A stretch of DNA of 64,000 nt from Zingiber officinale (lineage: Eukaryota > Streptophyta > Magnoliopsida > Zingiberales > Zingiberaceae). Shown here piece by piece: positions 11,201 to 21,679 of this stretch. How positions within the stretch are numbered: position 1 is the first letter of the stretch; the number at the start of each line of letters is the position of its first letter. The notes below the pieces were generated by a model. It was not told the origin of the DNA. It saw only the letters and a program-made list of their open reading frames with translations, and did no database searches. The DNA lies in assembly GCF_018446385.1 (NCBI RefSeq), contig NC_055988.1, positions 165,676,209 through 165,740,208 on the forward strand, written 5' to 3'. A program made the position numbers and the translations under genes.

Positions 11201-14200
11201 TGATAATTTTTTTAATTTATTCTTTACTATTTAATTGATATTCTGATATTTTTTACAATTTTAAATATATATTATTTAAATTAATCATTAATTAAATTAT
11301 ATAATTATTATATATAAAATAATATCTTTGTATTAATTTATATAATTATGATTATTTAATCTTGAGAATCAATGTTTACATCTGATTAACACCACTACTT
11401 TTGGTATTAGTAACGTAACGTATTATGTGTCAATTTTATCGCGGGTTATTAATAAATCAATTTTCTTTAAAGAAAACTATATTTAATTTTTTTCTAACAA
11501 TATTAAATTGTTCAATAATGGATAACTTATATAAAATCAATATACAATTTTTTTTTTTAAATTATACATCATAAACATATTTATCTAATAATTACTATAT
11601 ATAAATAAAAAAATATTAAAACCTTATCAGCATAACACGATACGATACTGAAACTGTATCGTTCCAGTCTGAGACCAAAACCACCTTGATTTGTTCTACC
11701 CTTTTGACTCTCCTTCTGTTGCCACTCCAAGGCCATAAGAAGAGGGTTGTTTGAATTATGATAGGAGAATTGCTCTAAGGATATCTCACACATTTTTAGT
11801 GAAATATTTAGATTTCCTTAATCCCCTTATAATATTTTTCTTAAATAGTTGAGTATATAGATCTACAATGCGCATGTACGAACTAGAAAGAGGCAAATGC
11901 AAAGGTTTAAAGACGAGAGGCGTTTTAGAAATTTACTTTTTTCCTTTTTCCCCTTTCTTTTGAGGAAATAAAAATATAAAGTTTTATCAATCTTCTCCTT
12001 AATTTTCTAATTCCTAATTCTCTCATTTCCCATACTCTATCTCTACGGTGCAACGGAAAGGCGTCAAGTTGTCACCTAAGCATTCGCGGTTGGATCCCCA
12101 ACTACGGCGCATTTACAGAGATTTTTCCTCCAAATGGGGGATGATGGGCTTCTAGGCCGCCCACCGCGAGTGCTTCCCGATATACCCTGGTGGTTGGTGG
12201 GAAACTTCCGTGAGATTAGACCGGCTACCCCAAGTTCAGTGTTACCTAGTTCAACAAATTTTTTTGAATGAAAATGTAGCCCCCAGGGCTTGATACAAAT
12301 GGTAAGCGCATATATTCTGTCTGAATAAGATAGGGGTTGATCCTATGTTTCACCGCCTGCAAAAGCCCCGCCATGCACTTACCATCTCTACTCCTGTTGA
12401 TCCTCCATCCATACGACGTGGGGACGTTGTAGGAGGCCATTAATGTGGCAGTTCCAATTTTATTTTATTTTTTTTTTTTTTTTTTTTTTTTTTTGTGAAT
12501 GAAAATGTAATATGCTCGATCATCATGGTAGCATAGAAAGATGGCTGATTTTTCTAATTTGTAAGGAAATACGATGTGCTAGCACCATACATCAACATGG
12601 GCTTACCCATGGATACTATGACCAATATCTTGAGGATGAAAAGTGTGAAATAACAAATTTTACGTACAATATGCACTTATGGACTTTGACTTCTCAAATG
12701 GGACAAACTCAATTTTAATTAAAGAAATCTCCAGTCCCAATGAAAAAGGACACTGTACACTGAGATAATTTATCTGAAGTTAGCATAGTACTGAATTTGA
12801 TGGACAAGTTCATAATAACTTGTTTCAGCTTGATGGAATAACAAGAAGTGTATGGATAGATATGCAAATCTGTAAATAATGACACCACTCTATCTAAGAT
12901 TTTAAAATAGGTACACAGCCTGGTATGCAATTGGATAACTTGGTAGAATAGATACTATATGCGGATGCATATTTCCTTCCAAATTAAGGATCATTTAAAA
13001 TAAACTGCAATGATAAAGTGCAACTTATAATTTTTAAGAACTAATCAATACAAAGTTAACAGGCTGTCTGTAGTGAGTTTAAGAACAGAGATTAGAGAAG
13101 GGATTTGGATTGGGAACAAAGATTAGAGAGGATGTAAGATGATGTAAAGTTATAGACAACAGCGACGGGGAGAGAGAGAGAGATCATGGAGCTCCCTACT
13201 ACTAGTAACTGACTGAATAATGTTTGCTGAGACTAGCCTACTATTTTTTAACAATAGTTGTGCCAGAAGAGGCAAAGAAATAGGGAAATTAAGGGCACAG
13301 TTCATTTGGAATGAATATAGAGATACTTAGATACATTGTGTTTGGGTATATGGGATATGAGCCAAACTAATAGTTTGCTCCAAGTTGAGCCAGCCTGATA
13401 GATGCTGGAGTATGTGGATAAATAATTAATCTATAGATATTCCGACTCATTTGATGCAAAATTAGGATCCACATATCTAGCTCACCATTTATAAAATTCT
13501 CTAGAAAACATCTACTTCTCTAGATAAAGATCCCCACAAGATGGAAGGAAATATTATGTATATCTGAATATATGATCTGTGCAAAAGACTCAAATCATCC
13601 TTGTACTGTTAAGACTAAGACCAAGAGCAAATACTGTAAGAAGTGTCTCAACTTTGCGGGTGCAATAAATGCAAAAGAACATGGCTCTTGCTTAGAATTT
13701 TATTTCCACCAGCCAAAGTCTTGATCACAAATGGGTTTATTCACAATTACATTATTCACAACATATAATAGTTCTTCAATTAACGAAAATTTTCTTCCAA
13801 ATATTAAATGTAAATTGCACTATATGTGATACGACACTAATCAAAGAATAAATCCAAATTCAATAAATGTATGACATAAAAAACATACAATAACTCAATG
13901 TCAGTTGCATACTACATAGAAATAAAAGGCTACGGAATCTTTTTAGAGCCTAGGACTTAATTTCTCAGAAAACCTCCTCAACTTTATTACTTTAACATTG
14001 CATTTGGTGCGTATAGATGAGATGGAATCAAAATGAGAATGGAGATGGAATAGAATGAAACAAAAATGGAAAATGGTCTATTTCATCCTTTTGTTTGGTA
14101 GCAATACTAGAATGACATAATTAGTGAAATGCTTCAATCTATGTTTAACCTCTTATTCATTTAATTCTTTAGCCAATTTGACTTGCATGGTTCATTTCGT

Positions 14201-16098
14201 TAGTCTTGAAGTGTATAATCAATCCCATTTATTCTATACATTTGATTTGGTTGATCCACATACCATCCTCAACTTGGTTGGTTCACTTAACACGTCTAGC
14301 TCATTCAATTCACCAATCTATCCAACCTGATTAACTCAGCCAACTTAAGTTAGTTTGACCTATCTACCAAGAAGCTTAACCGACCTGACTGATTAACTCA
14401 ACCTACTTAACTCAACCATCGCAAACACAACCTATCTGTGAGGCCTACACGACTAATTCAAACTGTATATCCCACCCATCTTGTTCATCACAACTAGTTT
14501 GCTTGACTCGAATATCTCAACTAGTCCCCTCCCTCGCTTAACCATCCCAACTAGCCTAATCAGCTCGGTTGATTTACTTAACTTGATTGGCTTGAACAGC
14601 ACAATTGACCCAACAAGCCTAGCCACCCAAGCCAACTAGATCAATAAAACCCATCTTGTCTGTGCATCCTATTCAATTGATCATCCAATTCACTCGGTCC
14701 ACCAACCCACATTAGTTTTTAAATGATAATTTATTAATATATATCATACTTGATCAAGGCGACAAAGTTTTCCACCTCTTGAAGTATGGAATGGGTTGAA
14801 CGGAATAAGTAATTTGTTAGAATCAATCAATTCACCTCAAATTTCCATTCAAACATTGGATCAGAATCATAAGGAGAATGAATCACTCTGATTCCATTCC
14901 ACTGATGTGAATCATATGCAACCTAAGCACTTTAAGCTTCTAAGAATAAATGATACACAGGGAAATGGATGTATACAGGACGGCAAAAAAGATTGCCACA
15001 GGGAATGACTAGACATTTTTCCGGAACCTAAACATATGTCCCACTCCAATCAGTTTAGACGCCACATCTAGATTAAAAGTTTTTCATACCAAAGAGATAC
15101 GGAAAGAAAACTGAACTAACAAAGGTAAGGGCTGCATGAATTTCAAACATTAATATATGCTTTAAAGAAAAAAAAACTCACATGTCTAGGCTCCATTGTA
15201 AAACCTAATTGGTTAGTTATAATCAGGTCATTGATTCAAAGCGTACTCAAAGGTAGGTTATTTCCCATTGATATGTAGAACTTTTGTACTGCAATGGAAT
15301 CTACAATAATAGTCCCTCTAGGATCTAAAATATATCTCAGTACATTATCCCTATTGTCTATAAGACAAATGTATACATTTCAATTACGATCGTATTCTAT
15401 GGTTACAATTTCACCACATATGACATTTCGATTTCGTTAATTAATTTTACACCCTCCCATTGGTATAGAACTTCTGTACTGCAATGGTATCTCCAGTTAC
15501 AGTCCTGAAATTATCCCCATAGTCTATGAGACAAATGTATACATTTCAATGAGGGTCATAATGTCTGATTACAATTTTACCACATATGTCATTTTCATTT
15601 TCTTAACTAATTCTACGCCCTCCCCTTCATGCCCTGTGGCTGTGGTAATGATTCATCATAGAAATTAATTTTACGATGTTCATATTCTATGGTTACAATT
15701 CTACCACATGTCATTTTCATTTCGTCAAAAATTAATTTGTAAACCCTCCCCTCTCTCCAACGATCTATATATCATATAGAGATGTAGTAAATGGTTCTAC
15801 TGATCTCTGCTTCGATGCAAATCTAGATATTCAACAAGGAAATCTCTAACCGGGTAAAACACCATAACTCACCCTTTTTAGCCCGCAATGCCTTCCCCGA
15901 ATGCGAGCGCCGTACGTGCTTAGCACCGCCACCTCCAACCGACGAACCTTTCCCACCGCTGACTGCCTTGCTCTTAATCTCCGGAGCCAGCAAAGAGCTC
16001 CAAGATCTCGGAGAAACAATCTCAGCGTTCTGAGCCGCTATCCTCATCACTTCCCTCTGCTCCTCCGTCAGGAATCCTTCCTCCTTCGGCGACGCCAT
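6435..16098 (-). CDS. MRF: MRF-type MA3-domain translation regulatory factor (PDCD4-like), spliced gene
   Basis: Three coding exons, 15873-16098, 8345-8439 and 6435-8210, join with canonical GT...AG borders into 698 codons plus stop, the usual length of this plant family. The N-terminus ([16 protein letters not shown]) and the basic HVRRSHSGK stretch match plant MRF proteins as I remember them. The [14 protein letters not shown] and DRNDPNY block follows, then four MA3 domains at about residues 124-239, 288-400, 423-537 and 586-694. MA3 domains are helical repeats that bind eIF4A. Plant MRF proteins are described as modulators of cap-dependent translation, linked to TOR signalling and stress. 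It ends [10 protein letters not shown]. No stop or frameshift was seen, so it is probably functional. It is the only intact host gene here. Which MRF paralogue it is cannot be settled from one sequence. Confidence 0.93.
8211..8344 (-). other. MRF: MRF intron 2
   Basis: 134-bp intron with GTATGA donor and TTTCAG acceptor, phase 0. Confidence 0.88.
8345..8439 (-). CDS. MRF: MRF coding exon 2
   Basis: A 95-bp exon between acceptor TTTTAG (ending 8440) and donor GTATGA (from 8344). It encodes the end of the split Asp codon and then [12 protein letters not shown] with [11 protein letters not shown], the conserved linker before the first MA3 domain. Phase 1 at its 5' side and phase 0 at its 3' side both fit the neighbouring exons exactly. 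Confidence 0.9.
10690..10975. other. GC-rich unclassified island in MRF intron 1
   Basis: A block much richer in GC than the surrounding intron, with repeated words such as GTGGCA, GCATCG and GGGACGC/GCGTCCC in both orientations. Short frames on both strands overlap it, but none shows a domain. It looks like a remnant of an inserted repeat; family unknown. Confidence 0.35.
12040..12264 (+). mobile_element. possible tRNA-derived SINE
   Basis: A moderately GC-rich unit has a sequence near a Pol III box A (AAGTTGTCACCTAAGC, about 12066-12081) and, at a tRNA-like distance, a box B-like GGTTGGATCCCC (about 12088-12099). It ends in a short T run just before the duplicated flank of the next SINE. 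No clear target duplication of its own is visible, so the call is tentative. Confidence 0.4.
12279..12495 (+). mobile_element. SINE with T-rich tail and 14-bp target duplication
   Basis: A 217-bp insertion flanked by the direct repeat TGAATGAAAATGTA at 12265-12278 and 12496-12509. It begins GCCCCCAGGGC and has a box A-like ACAAATGGTAAGCGC (about 12296-12310) and a box B-like GGGGTTGATCC (about 12333-12343). It ends in a run of roughly 30 T residues. Length, promoter-like boxes, homopolymer tail and long direct repeat are the usual SINE signs. Confidence 0.75.
13996..14928. mobile_element. candidate non-autonomous DNA transposon in MRF intron 1
   Basis: 933 bp flanked by ACTTTAA at 13989-13995 and 14929-14935. 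The ends show weak inverted similarity (GCATTTGGTGC at the left against GCTTAGGTTGC at the reversed right end). Inside them are inverted matches such as GATGGAATCAAAATGAG at the left and GGAATGGAATCAGAG at the reversed right. The centre (about 14160-14700) is a degenerate repeat of short words like AACTCAACC and GACTNAC. No coding capacity. Superfamily uncertain: the duplication can be read as TTA (Harbinger/Tourist type) or 7-8 bp (hAT type). Confidence 0.5.
15262..15750. repeat. about 190-bp tandem repeat beside MRF exon 1
   Basis: Two near-complete units start at about 15262 and 15451 with GTAGAACTT/GTATAGAACTT and TGTACTGCAATGG. Both contain GAGACAAATGTATACATTTC-like and CACATATG-like segments and close with a CCCTCCC motif. 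A third, partial unit (about 15680-15750) shares TTCTATGGTTACAAT and CCACATGTCATTTTCATTTC. The repeat lies within intron 1, close to the first exon. Confidence 0.75.
15873..16098 (-). CDS. MRF: MRF coding exon 1
   Basis: A 226-bp exon: ATG at 16096-16098, 75 codons and one base of a split Asp codon, then donor GTGAGT. It encodes the MRF N-terminus with [16 protein letters not shown] and the basic HVRRSHSGK stretch. It lies 7.4 kb from exon 2, so an ORF-only search would miss that they belong together. Joined to exon 2 it reads RAKK-D-GAGGKG, the expected family sequence. Confidence 0.92.
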
Positions 16099-16113
16099 AT
16101 GACCCAGCGAGAT

Positions 16114-16181
16114 CTGGAGAAGACAAAATGTGCGTCAAATCCTCAACTACGACAGCGAATACAGTAGAAATCGAAGCTTAC
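16114..16181 (-). other. MRF: MRF 5' UTR intron
   Basis: The minus strand shows a GTAAGC donor at 16181-16176 and a pyrimidine-rich TTCTCCAG acceptor ending at 16114, 15 bases before the ATG. A 68-bp intron here would join a leader exon (about 16182-16240) to the coding exon. This rests on splice signals only. Confidence 0.6.
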
Positions 16182-16268
16182 CGAAACGAGAGACGAAAAT
16201 AGGGTTCTCTTCACTGAAGGTTGCTTGAGATGGGCGAGTTGTGAAGAGGCGGAGGAGAAGGAGGTGCA

Positions 16269-16277
16269 TATAATATA
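16269..16277 (-). promoter_or_regulatory. MRF: MRF TATA box
   Basis: TATATTATA on the minus strand, about 170 bases upstream of the ATG and about 85 upstream of the proposed leader intron. It would place transcription start near 16240. The leader downstream is rich in CTCC/CTTC pyrimidine tracts, as plant 5' UTRs often are. Confidence 0.6.
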
Positions 16278-16370
16278 GGCGAGACAGTAGGCGGACGACG
16301 CGGACCGGAACGGCCCGTTTAGAACGCGAGTCGCGTGCACTGCTGACACGGAAAAAAAAACCTAGACCGC

Positions 16371-16832
16371 CACTGTGCCAGGACAGCCATGGGCGGTGGA
16401 GCCCAAGCCATTCCGGACTTGCTTTGACCTAATCTACCCCTTGGACCTTGGATTAGAATTCGGATCCACAGTCCTAAACTTTCATGTCCTCTGTGTCCCG
16501 CTCATCGTCGGTCAAATAATATCTCAAGGATATCATGCACATCATGAGGATGTCACGCATATCATGAAGATGTCATGATCATTCGATCGGTAAGAAGACA
16601 CAGGAGTTCGGATAGAGGATCTGAACTACTTGAATTAGATTGCTTTTCACTAATTTGGTTAACGACGATAATCTAGTCCAAGAGTGGATTCATATAGAGT
16701 ATTATAATGGAAATCATTGTTGCATTGACTAATTTGCTTAAGTGGACTAATTGAGTTTCAAGAAAACTTTTTTTCTAAGTCAATTTACTATAAAGGACCG
16801 CCTTATATACAAAGTGCTCATCAATGAGAAGT
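16371..16832. other. intergenic, no gene seen
   Basis: Region between the MRF promoter and the Harbinger element. It has a short direct repeat of ATCATG...GATGTCA type words at about 16525-16580. Nothing else is supportable. Confidence 0.5.
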
Positions 16833-17899
16833 TTACAGGCTGCTTGGTTAGAACCATGAAATGGGAATGACATTGATATTCATAAAGTGGAGAATGAGAA
16901 TGGATATGATTGATAGAAGTGTGTTGTTTGGTTGGTATTAGAAAATCATTACCATTGTTATAGATGGTGTTTGGTTTGCTAATGAAAGAATCAATATCAA
17001 TATATATGTTATTTATATTTTACTTACTTTTCAACATGAAATGTATATGTTACCTATGCAAAATATTCATTAGATGAAATAAATATTTTTGAACATTAAA
17101 CACGTCCACAACTTCTATCATAACCTCATAAATGACACCAGCTTCAAAACCCAAAGCATACAAAGATCATATCATAACCTCAAAATAAGAACATCAGCGT
17201 CACCATCTACATTCACACACAGATTCAAACCAAATAGCTCACAACATTAACACAACGAACCATCAAATAATAACTTCATTTCTTCACCGTTGCAATATAA
17301 GAAAAATAAAGATACACCATCCAAAAGTCAAAAGCCAACAACATCAAATTCCACATACAAAAATATCCAAATATAAGCAAATCCAATGACAATAGAGATC
17401 TTTTGAGAACCCAAAAACCTGCATCATCACAGCCACTTCCCTAAAGAAATCTCCAAACATCAACCTATAAACTTAAAAACACCAATACTTGCACACAAAA
17501 CACAACATACCACATCTCATACACAAGAAATCCATACACCAGAGGCCATATTCACCAACACTAGATAAAAATCAAGCACTGCAAAACAAACTTAAACAAA
17601 GCCACACCAATCAATGAATTCAATTACTAGCTCAATAGAGCTCCATCATTCTCTTTCCTGCACCATCTGAAAGCCAACAAACAACAAATTCCACACATAA
17701 TATATGCCAACAATAACTTCATCAAAATAAAACAGCATCTGAATCAGCAAGTGCTAAAATTACAGCATTGATACAAGTTTTTGTCTAGCTGATGCCTCAA
17801 TATTACAAAATATTTTTACTGATGTACAATATAACTAGGTTAACACAATATTGCATGCGCCTAACTATAATATTACAACTTCAAAAATACCGAATGCAA

Positions 17900-19051
17900 T
17901 TTAAAATAACCTAGTTATTTAACATCAACAAAAAACATGAATCCACACATGTTTCATGGAATAAAAGATGGATAGATAAATCCAAGCACATAGGATCACC
18001 GCAAATGGCTTGGCAATGCAAACATAACTTAAACTTTGGCAAGGTCATTGTAACAAATTTCAGCAGCCCTACCAACATCCATTGGAGATATGCCAATATT
18101 AAGTAGTTCAACAATAACCTCTTGCATTTTTTTCACCGCCTAGGGATTCTGGCTTGGACTCTGCAGTCAAAGCATTTATAATAGTAGCATATTGTGTTGC
18201 CATTTGATCGCAAATGGACTCGAACTTATTAGTAAAGTTGTCCAATCTCAAGTCAATTTTTTATTGGGGTGTTGCTGCTTTCTTTTTCTTGTAAAAACTT
18301 TCCCTTCTTGGTGAAAGTTTTTTTCTCTTTTTCGATCCATTGTTACATGACGAACTCGAAGGTGAGCCTTGTGATAGGATGTCCAAAACAGGTTCATCTT
18401 CATTGTCCGAGGAAGAACTCACATTCAAATTCTTTTGCCAATCAGCATCCATGCTTGCGTCAACCATATCTTCAGCACTAAGTCCCGTGGCTCTGTCCTT
18501 TCCCCACACAATGTCCAGTTTGCGCAAATATGGAAATTTAAAATCCCTCAGTCCAACAACATTAGGGTGAGTCTACACAAAAAGAATACAAATAGAGGTA
18601 CAAAATAAAAAAATAATATTTTAGAAAATGTACTACTATTATGAGAAATACTCACTACAGTACTATCTTGAAAAATGATCTATGCATACAAAGCTCTTAC
18701 CAGACACCATTCATCAAACCATTGCTTTTCACAGTTAATCTTGTGCTCCACATCATCCCACTGACACCCACTTTGCATACACATCTCAGAGAGGGGATTG
18801 TACTTGGTTTTAAGATATTTGATCTTGGATTCAATATGAGGAATAACTGCTTTATTGAAACTTGGAATCTTACCCAATACCATTTTGTGTATTTGAACCA
18901 TATAACAATTTTTAAAACCAGTATCTACCTTCCATAAAGGATCGAAAGCCAGTTCTATGAGAGCATCAACCAACACTTCCACCTCCTCATCCGTCCAATA
19001 TTGTTTGTTTTTCCCTCTTCCACGTGCAATTGATGGAGTAATTGTAGTCAT
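17900..19051 (-). pseudogene. Harbinger Myb/SANT-like protein
   Basis: From the ATG at 19049-19051 the protein begins with a basic RGRGKNKQYWTDEE stretch, a trihelix/Myb_DNA-bind_3-type domain. Exon 1 ends at 18701 at a GTAAGA donor and exon 2 starts at 18572 after TGTGTAG. The joined sequence reads DEWCL-THPNVVGL, then GKDRATG, the pattern of the accessory protein of PIF/Harbinger elements. This partner is needed for nuclear entry or DNA binding of the transposase in studied systems. An in-frame TAA at 18261-18263 follows a Lys-rich segment. Beyond it the frame continues (LGGEK, then after a shift VIVELLNIGISP) to about 18030, so the C-terminus appears broken. Confidence 0.78.
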
Positions 19052-19294
19052 CCTAACAAAAAAGATGACAGTGTAAGAGGTATGAAAGGAATATCATATT
19101 GGCATAAGGGAACTTTTTTAATCATTAATAATGGCTGATGGATAAATCTTATAATGTCGAGTATACATATAAAACAAAACATCACATAATATATCAATAC
19201 ATGAATCTTATAATGTCGAGTACAACTGGTACCATTCAAATACATATATAAAATCAGAACACACAATTGTTATAACATGCTTACAAAATAGAAC

Positions 19295-20748
19295 TTAATC
19301 ACTAACATTGCCACTATGTCTAGTGGACCATGTGTTATACATATTGGTTGTCATATTATTTCTAAATGATGACCACTCATTGCTTGGATTAATTTGCATA
19401 ATATACTCTACTTCTTCATCGTCACTTCCCCCATCAGATTCCTCTTCCTCATTTGCTATAAGTGACTCTTGTGGATCAAAGTTCATAAACTTGCGAATCA
19501 AATTATGCATAAGACAACATGCCATGATAATCCGAATTTGGGTTTGAATGGAGAAAAATGATGGTGATGCAAGAATCTTCCATCTCCCCTTTAACAACCC
19601 AAAACATCTTTCTATAACATTCCTAGCCTTGGAATGCTTCATGTTGAAGTATTCCTCTGGTATCTCCGGTCGATGACCATCAAATTCTTTTAGGTGATAT
19701 CGTTGTCCTCGGTATGGGACAAGAAATCCATTTGCATTGCAATATCCAGAGTCAACCAAGTAATAACAACCTTCATTGTTGAATATAAATGAAATTGTTT
19801 AGTAACATTAAAAAATAAAAATAAAATTCATAGTATACATTACAACGTAAATGTACCTTGAGGGACCCTTAGACCATGCGGTCTTGATATCGCATCTCGA
19901 AGCACACGACCATCATGTGTTGATCCCTCCCAACCAGGCAATACATATATGAATTACATGTTTGGGCAACAAACACCTAATACATTTGTTGAAATACACC
20001 CTTTTCTAGTGCGATAACGAGGTTTATCTTCTGTAGGAGGTGTAACTTTAATTAATGTTCCGTTTAACGCTCCTAAGCATCCCTACAAAGTTAACAATTA
20101 TACGATTAGCACTTATTATAAAAAAAAACATGTATTAAAGTTGATGTTAGATGTAAAAAGTACTTGAAAACATTTTCACTTCTCATCTTGACAATTCTGA
20201 GTAATAGGTTCTTGCTTCTTGAGCAAAATAGGATATAATTTTAAAATTGCATTAAGAACTTGATGAAATTGCCGACTCACTGTTTCTGTACTACGGTAAA
20301 AAAGTATGCTAATTGTTCTACTTTTTTTGTGATGAGCCAAGGTATATATGAACATTGCTACAACCTCCTCTATGGATGTGCTCTTAGTGGGTTTTAGTCC
20401 TCCAATGTTTGCTACCATATCACACAATATCCTAAAGGTTGCTCTATCCATGCGAAGTTGTCTAATGCAAGCAGAATCATAATCCATTGTCAATCTACAC
20501 ATCCATCTCATTCGATTGACTCTTTTTTCTTCTTTTGTTTTGATATGATGAACATTATCTCGAAGGTATGAACAAATTAGTACATATATAGAGCAAATAA
20601 TAAGACCAACATATTGTTGGTTGTTTGTTGAAGCAATAATAGTTTCTTTAGTTTTCGGCGTTGTTTGGTAATAGGAAGGCGAGCCATTTGATCTACATAA
20701 AAAAAATCTAGCAAGTAATTGTAACTTCTGGATTGGAAGGTAATGCAA
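19295..20748 (-). pseudogene. PIF/Harbinger DDE transposase
   Basis: Reading right to left: an N-terminal helical region (RVNRMRWMCRLTMDYD, then MDRATFRILCDMV) runs to 20179 and is followed by an intron (about 20092-20162). The catalytic domain then begins [13 protein letters not shown]. It continues with [28 protein letters not shown], a second intron (about 19785-19857) and LVDSGYCNANGFL, PYRGQRYHL and NVIERCFGLLKGRWKIL. The domain cuts and pastes the element. Two in-frame stops break it, TGA at 20176-20178 where the family has Trp, and TAA at 19954-19956 where it has Gln. The first catalytic Asp, in the GALDGT motif, is Asn. Element A sits shortly upstream of the start and separates the gene from its promoter. 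Confidence 0.85.
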
Positions 20749-20772
20749 GCATCATTAGTAACAAGCAAATTG

Positions 20773-20777
20773 GTTAC
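20773..20777. other. element A target-site duplication (left)
   Basis: GTTAC directly before the TGATC... end of the LTR; the identical GTTAC follows the other LTR at 31227-31231. Confidence 0.9.
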
Positions 20778-21634
20778 TGATCTGGTAACAAGAGTGGAAT
20801 CCTATACAGGACAGAGGGTAAATGACACGTGGAGGTCAAAGCCAAGATAGTCAACCTAAAAGTATGGCGATAAGGAAGGCCACCTAGCTGATCGAGCACG
20901 ACCGTGCCCGGAGCGGCGCAGAAACAGCTCGACCGCGGGTCGAGTTTCCGACGCTCATGAATCCACCTAAGAGAGTTAAGGCGTCAGGCGGCCTGTTCGC
21001 TCAGGCGAGCTGCGGATCAACAAAGACGACATTCCCATCCGAGTATGAGGCCGAGCGGCCTTCCCGCACGGTCCAAAACATGTCCTCTCCCGGACGACAG
21101 TGGGTCCAAGCATCTCTCCCGTCCAGGCTAGTAACAGACAAAAGGTGCAGAAGAGGACGAAGGGGACAGCGGGTGATGTCATTCTCGAGAAATGTGCCAC
21201 CGACTAACAGCATAGTCGGCGGCCGGATTGGACAGAGAATCATACGGTGGAAGTTTCCACTGTCATGCCGGAGATATGCTCGAACGGTTGCGGTATGACG
21301 TCAGACGTACTTTTCTGACACATCCATTTTGAGGAATGTCTTGGGAAGTGTGCACGCCTCTAGAAGCGCACACGCGCCTCCCAGGGGTCCTATATAAGGA
21401 CCCCCAGATTTCGACGGAGGTATGCATGATCATCTACTATAGCTCTTTGCCTCGTTATTCTGCTTCAATTTCTTCTCGTCTGACTTGAGCGTCGGAGGGT
21501 CGTCGCCGAGATGCCCTCCCCGGCTCGGTTTTGCTGCAGGTTCACCGGAGTCCACGTCAACCCAGAGTCTACACGGAATCAGCAGAGAGCGTCACATCCC
21601 CAGCGTCCGTCTACTCGACTATCGGACAAGATCA
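20778..21634 (+). repeat. element A 5' LTR
   Basis: 857 bp, TGATCTGG...AAGATCA. The TATA box TATATAA (21391-21397) lies exactly in the loop of an inverted repeat, GGGGTCC (21384-21390) and GGACCCC (21398-21404). The transcription start should lie shortly after 21420. Confidence 0.93.
21391..21397 (+). promoter_or_regulatory. element A LTR TATA box
   Basis: TATATAA flanked by a perfect 7-bp inverted repeat. The same arrangement is present in the 3' LTR at about 30983. Confidence 0.75.
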
Positions 21635-21655
21635 AATTGGCGTCGTCTGTGGGAA
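21635..21655 (+). other. element A candidate primer-binding site
   Basis: AATTGGCGTCGTCTGTGGGA begins right after the LTR. It corresponds to the motif after the 5' LTR of B, C and D and to the region where minus-strand DNA synthesis would start. Confidence 0.7.
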
Positions 21656-21679
21656 AGCACCTGAATCCAAGCGGAGAAG

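Larger units (their letters stand above)
8440..15872 (-). other. MRF: MRF intron 1 (7.4 kb, with insertions)
   Basis: Phase-1 intron of about 7,433 bp from GTGAGT (15872) to TTTTAG (8440). It is mostly AT-rich and holds a SINE with flanking duplication (12279-12495), an adjoining SINE-like unit (about 12040-12264), a candidate DNA transposon (13996-14928) and a tandem repeat beside exon 1. A GC-richer unclassified island lies at about 10330-10480 and 10690-10970. 8500-10200 and 12510-13980 show nothing further. I found no supportable nested gene. Confidence 0.85.

Noticed and set aside
16143..16349. Minus-strand short frame upstream of MRF exon 1
   Set aside because: It runs across the TATA box and the proposed leader intron and is not joined in frame to the coding exons.
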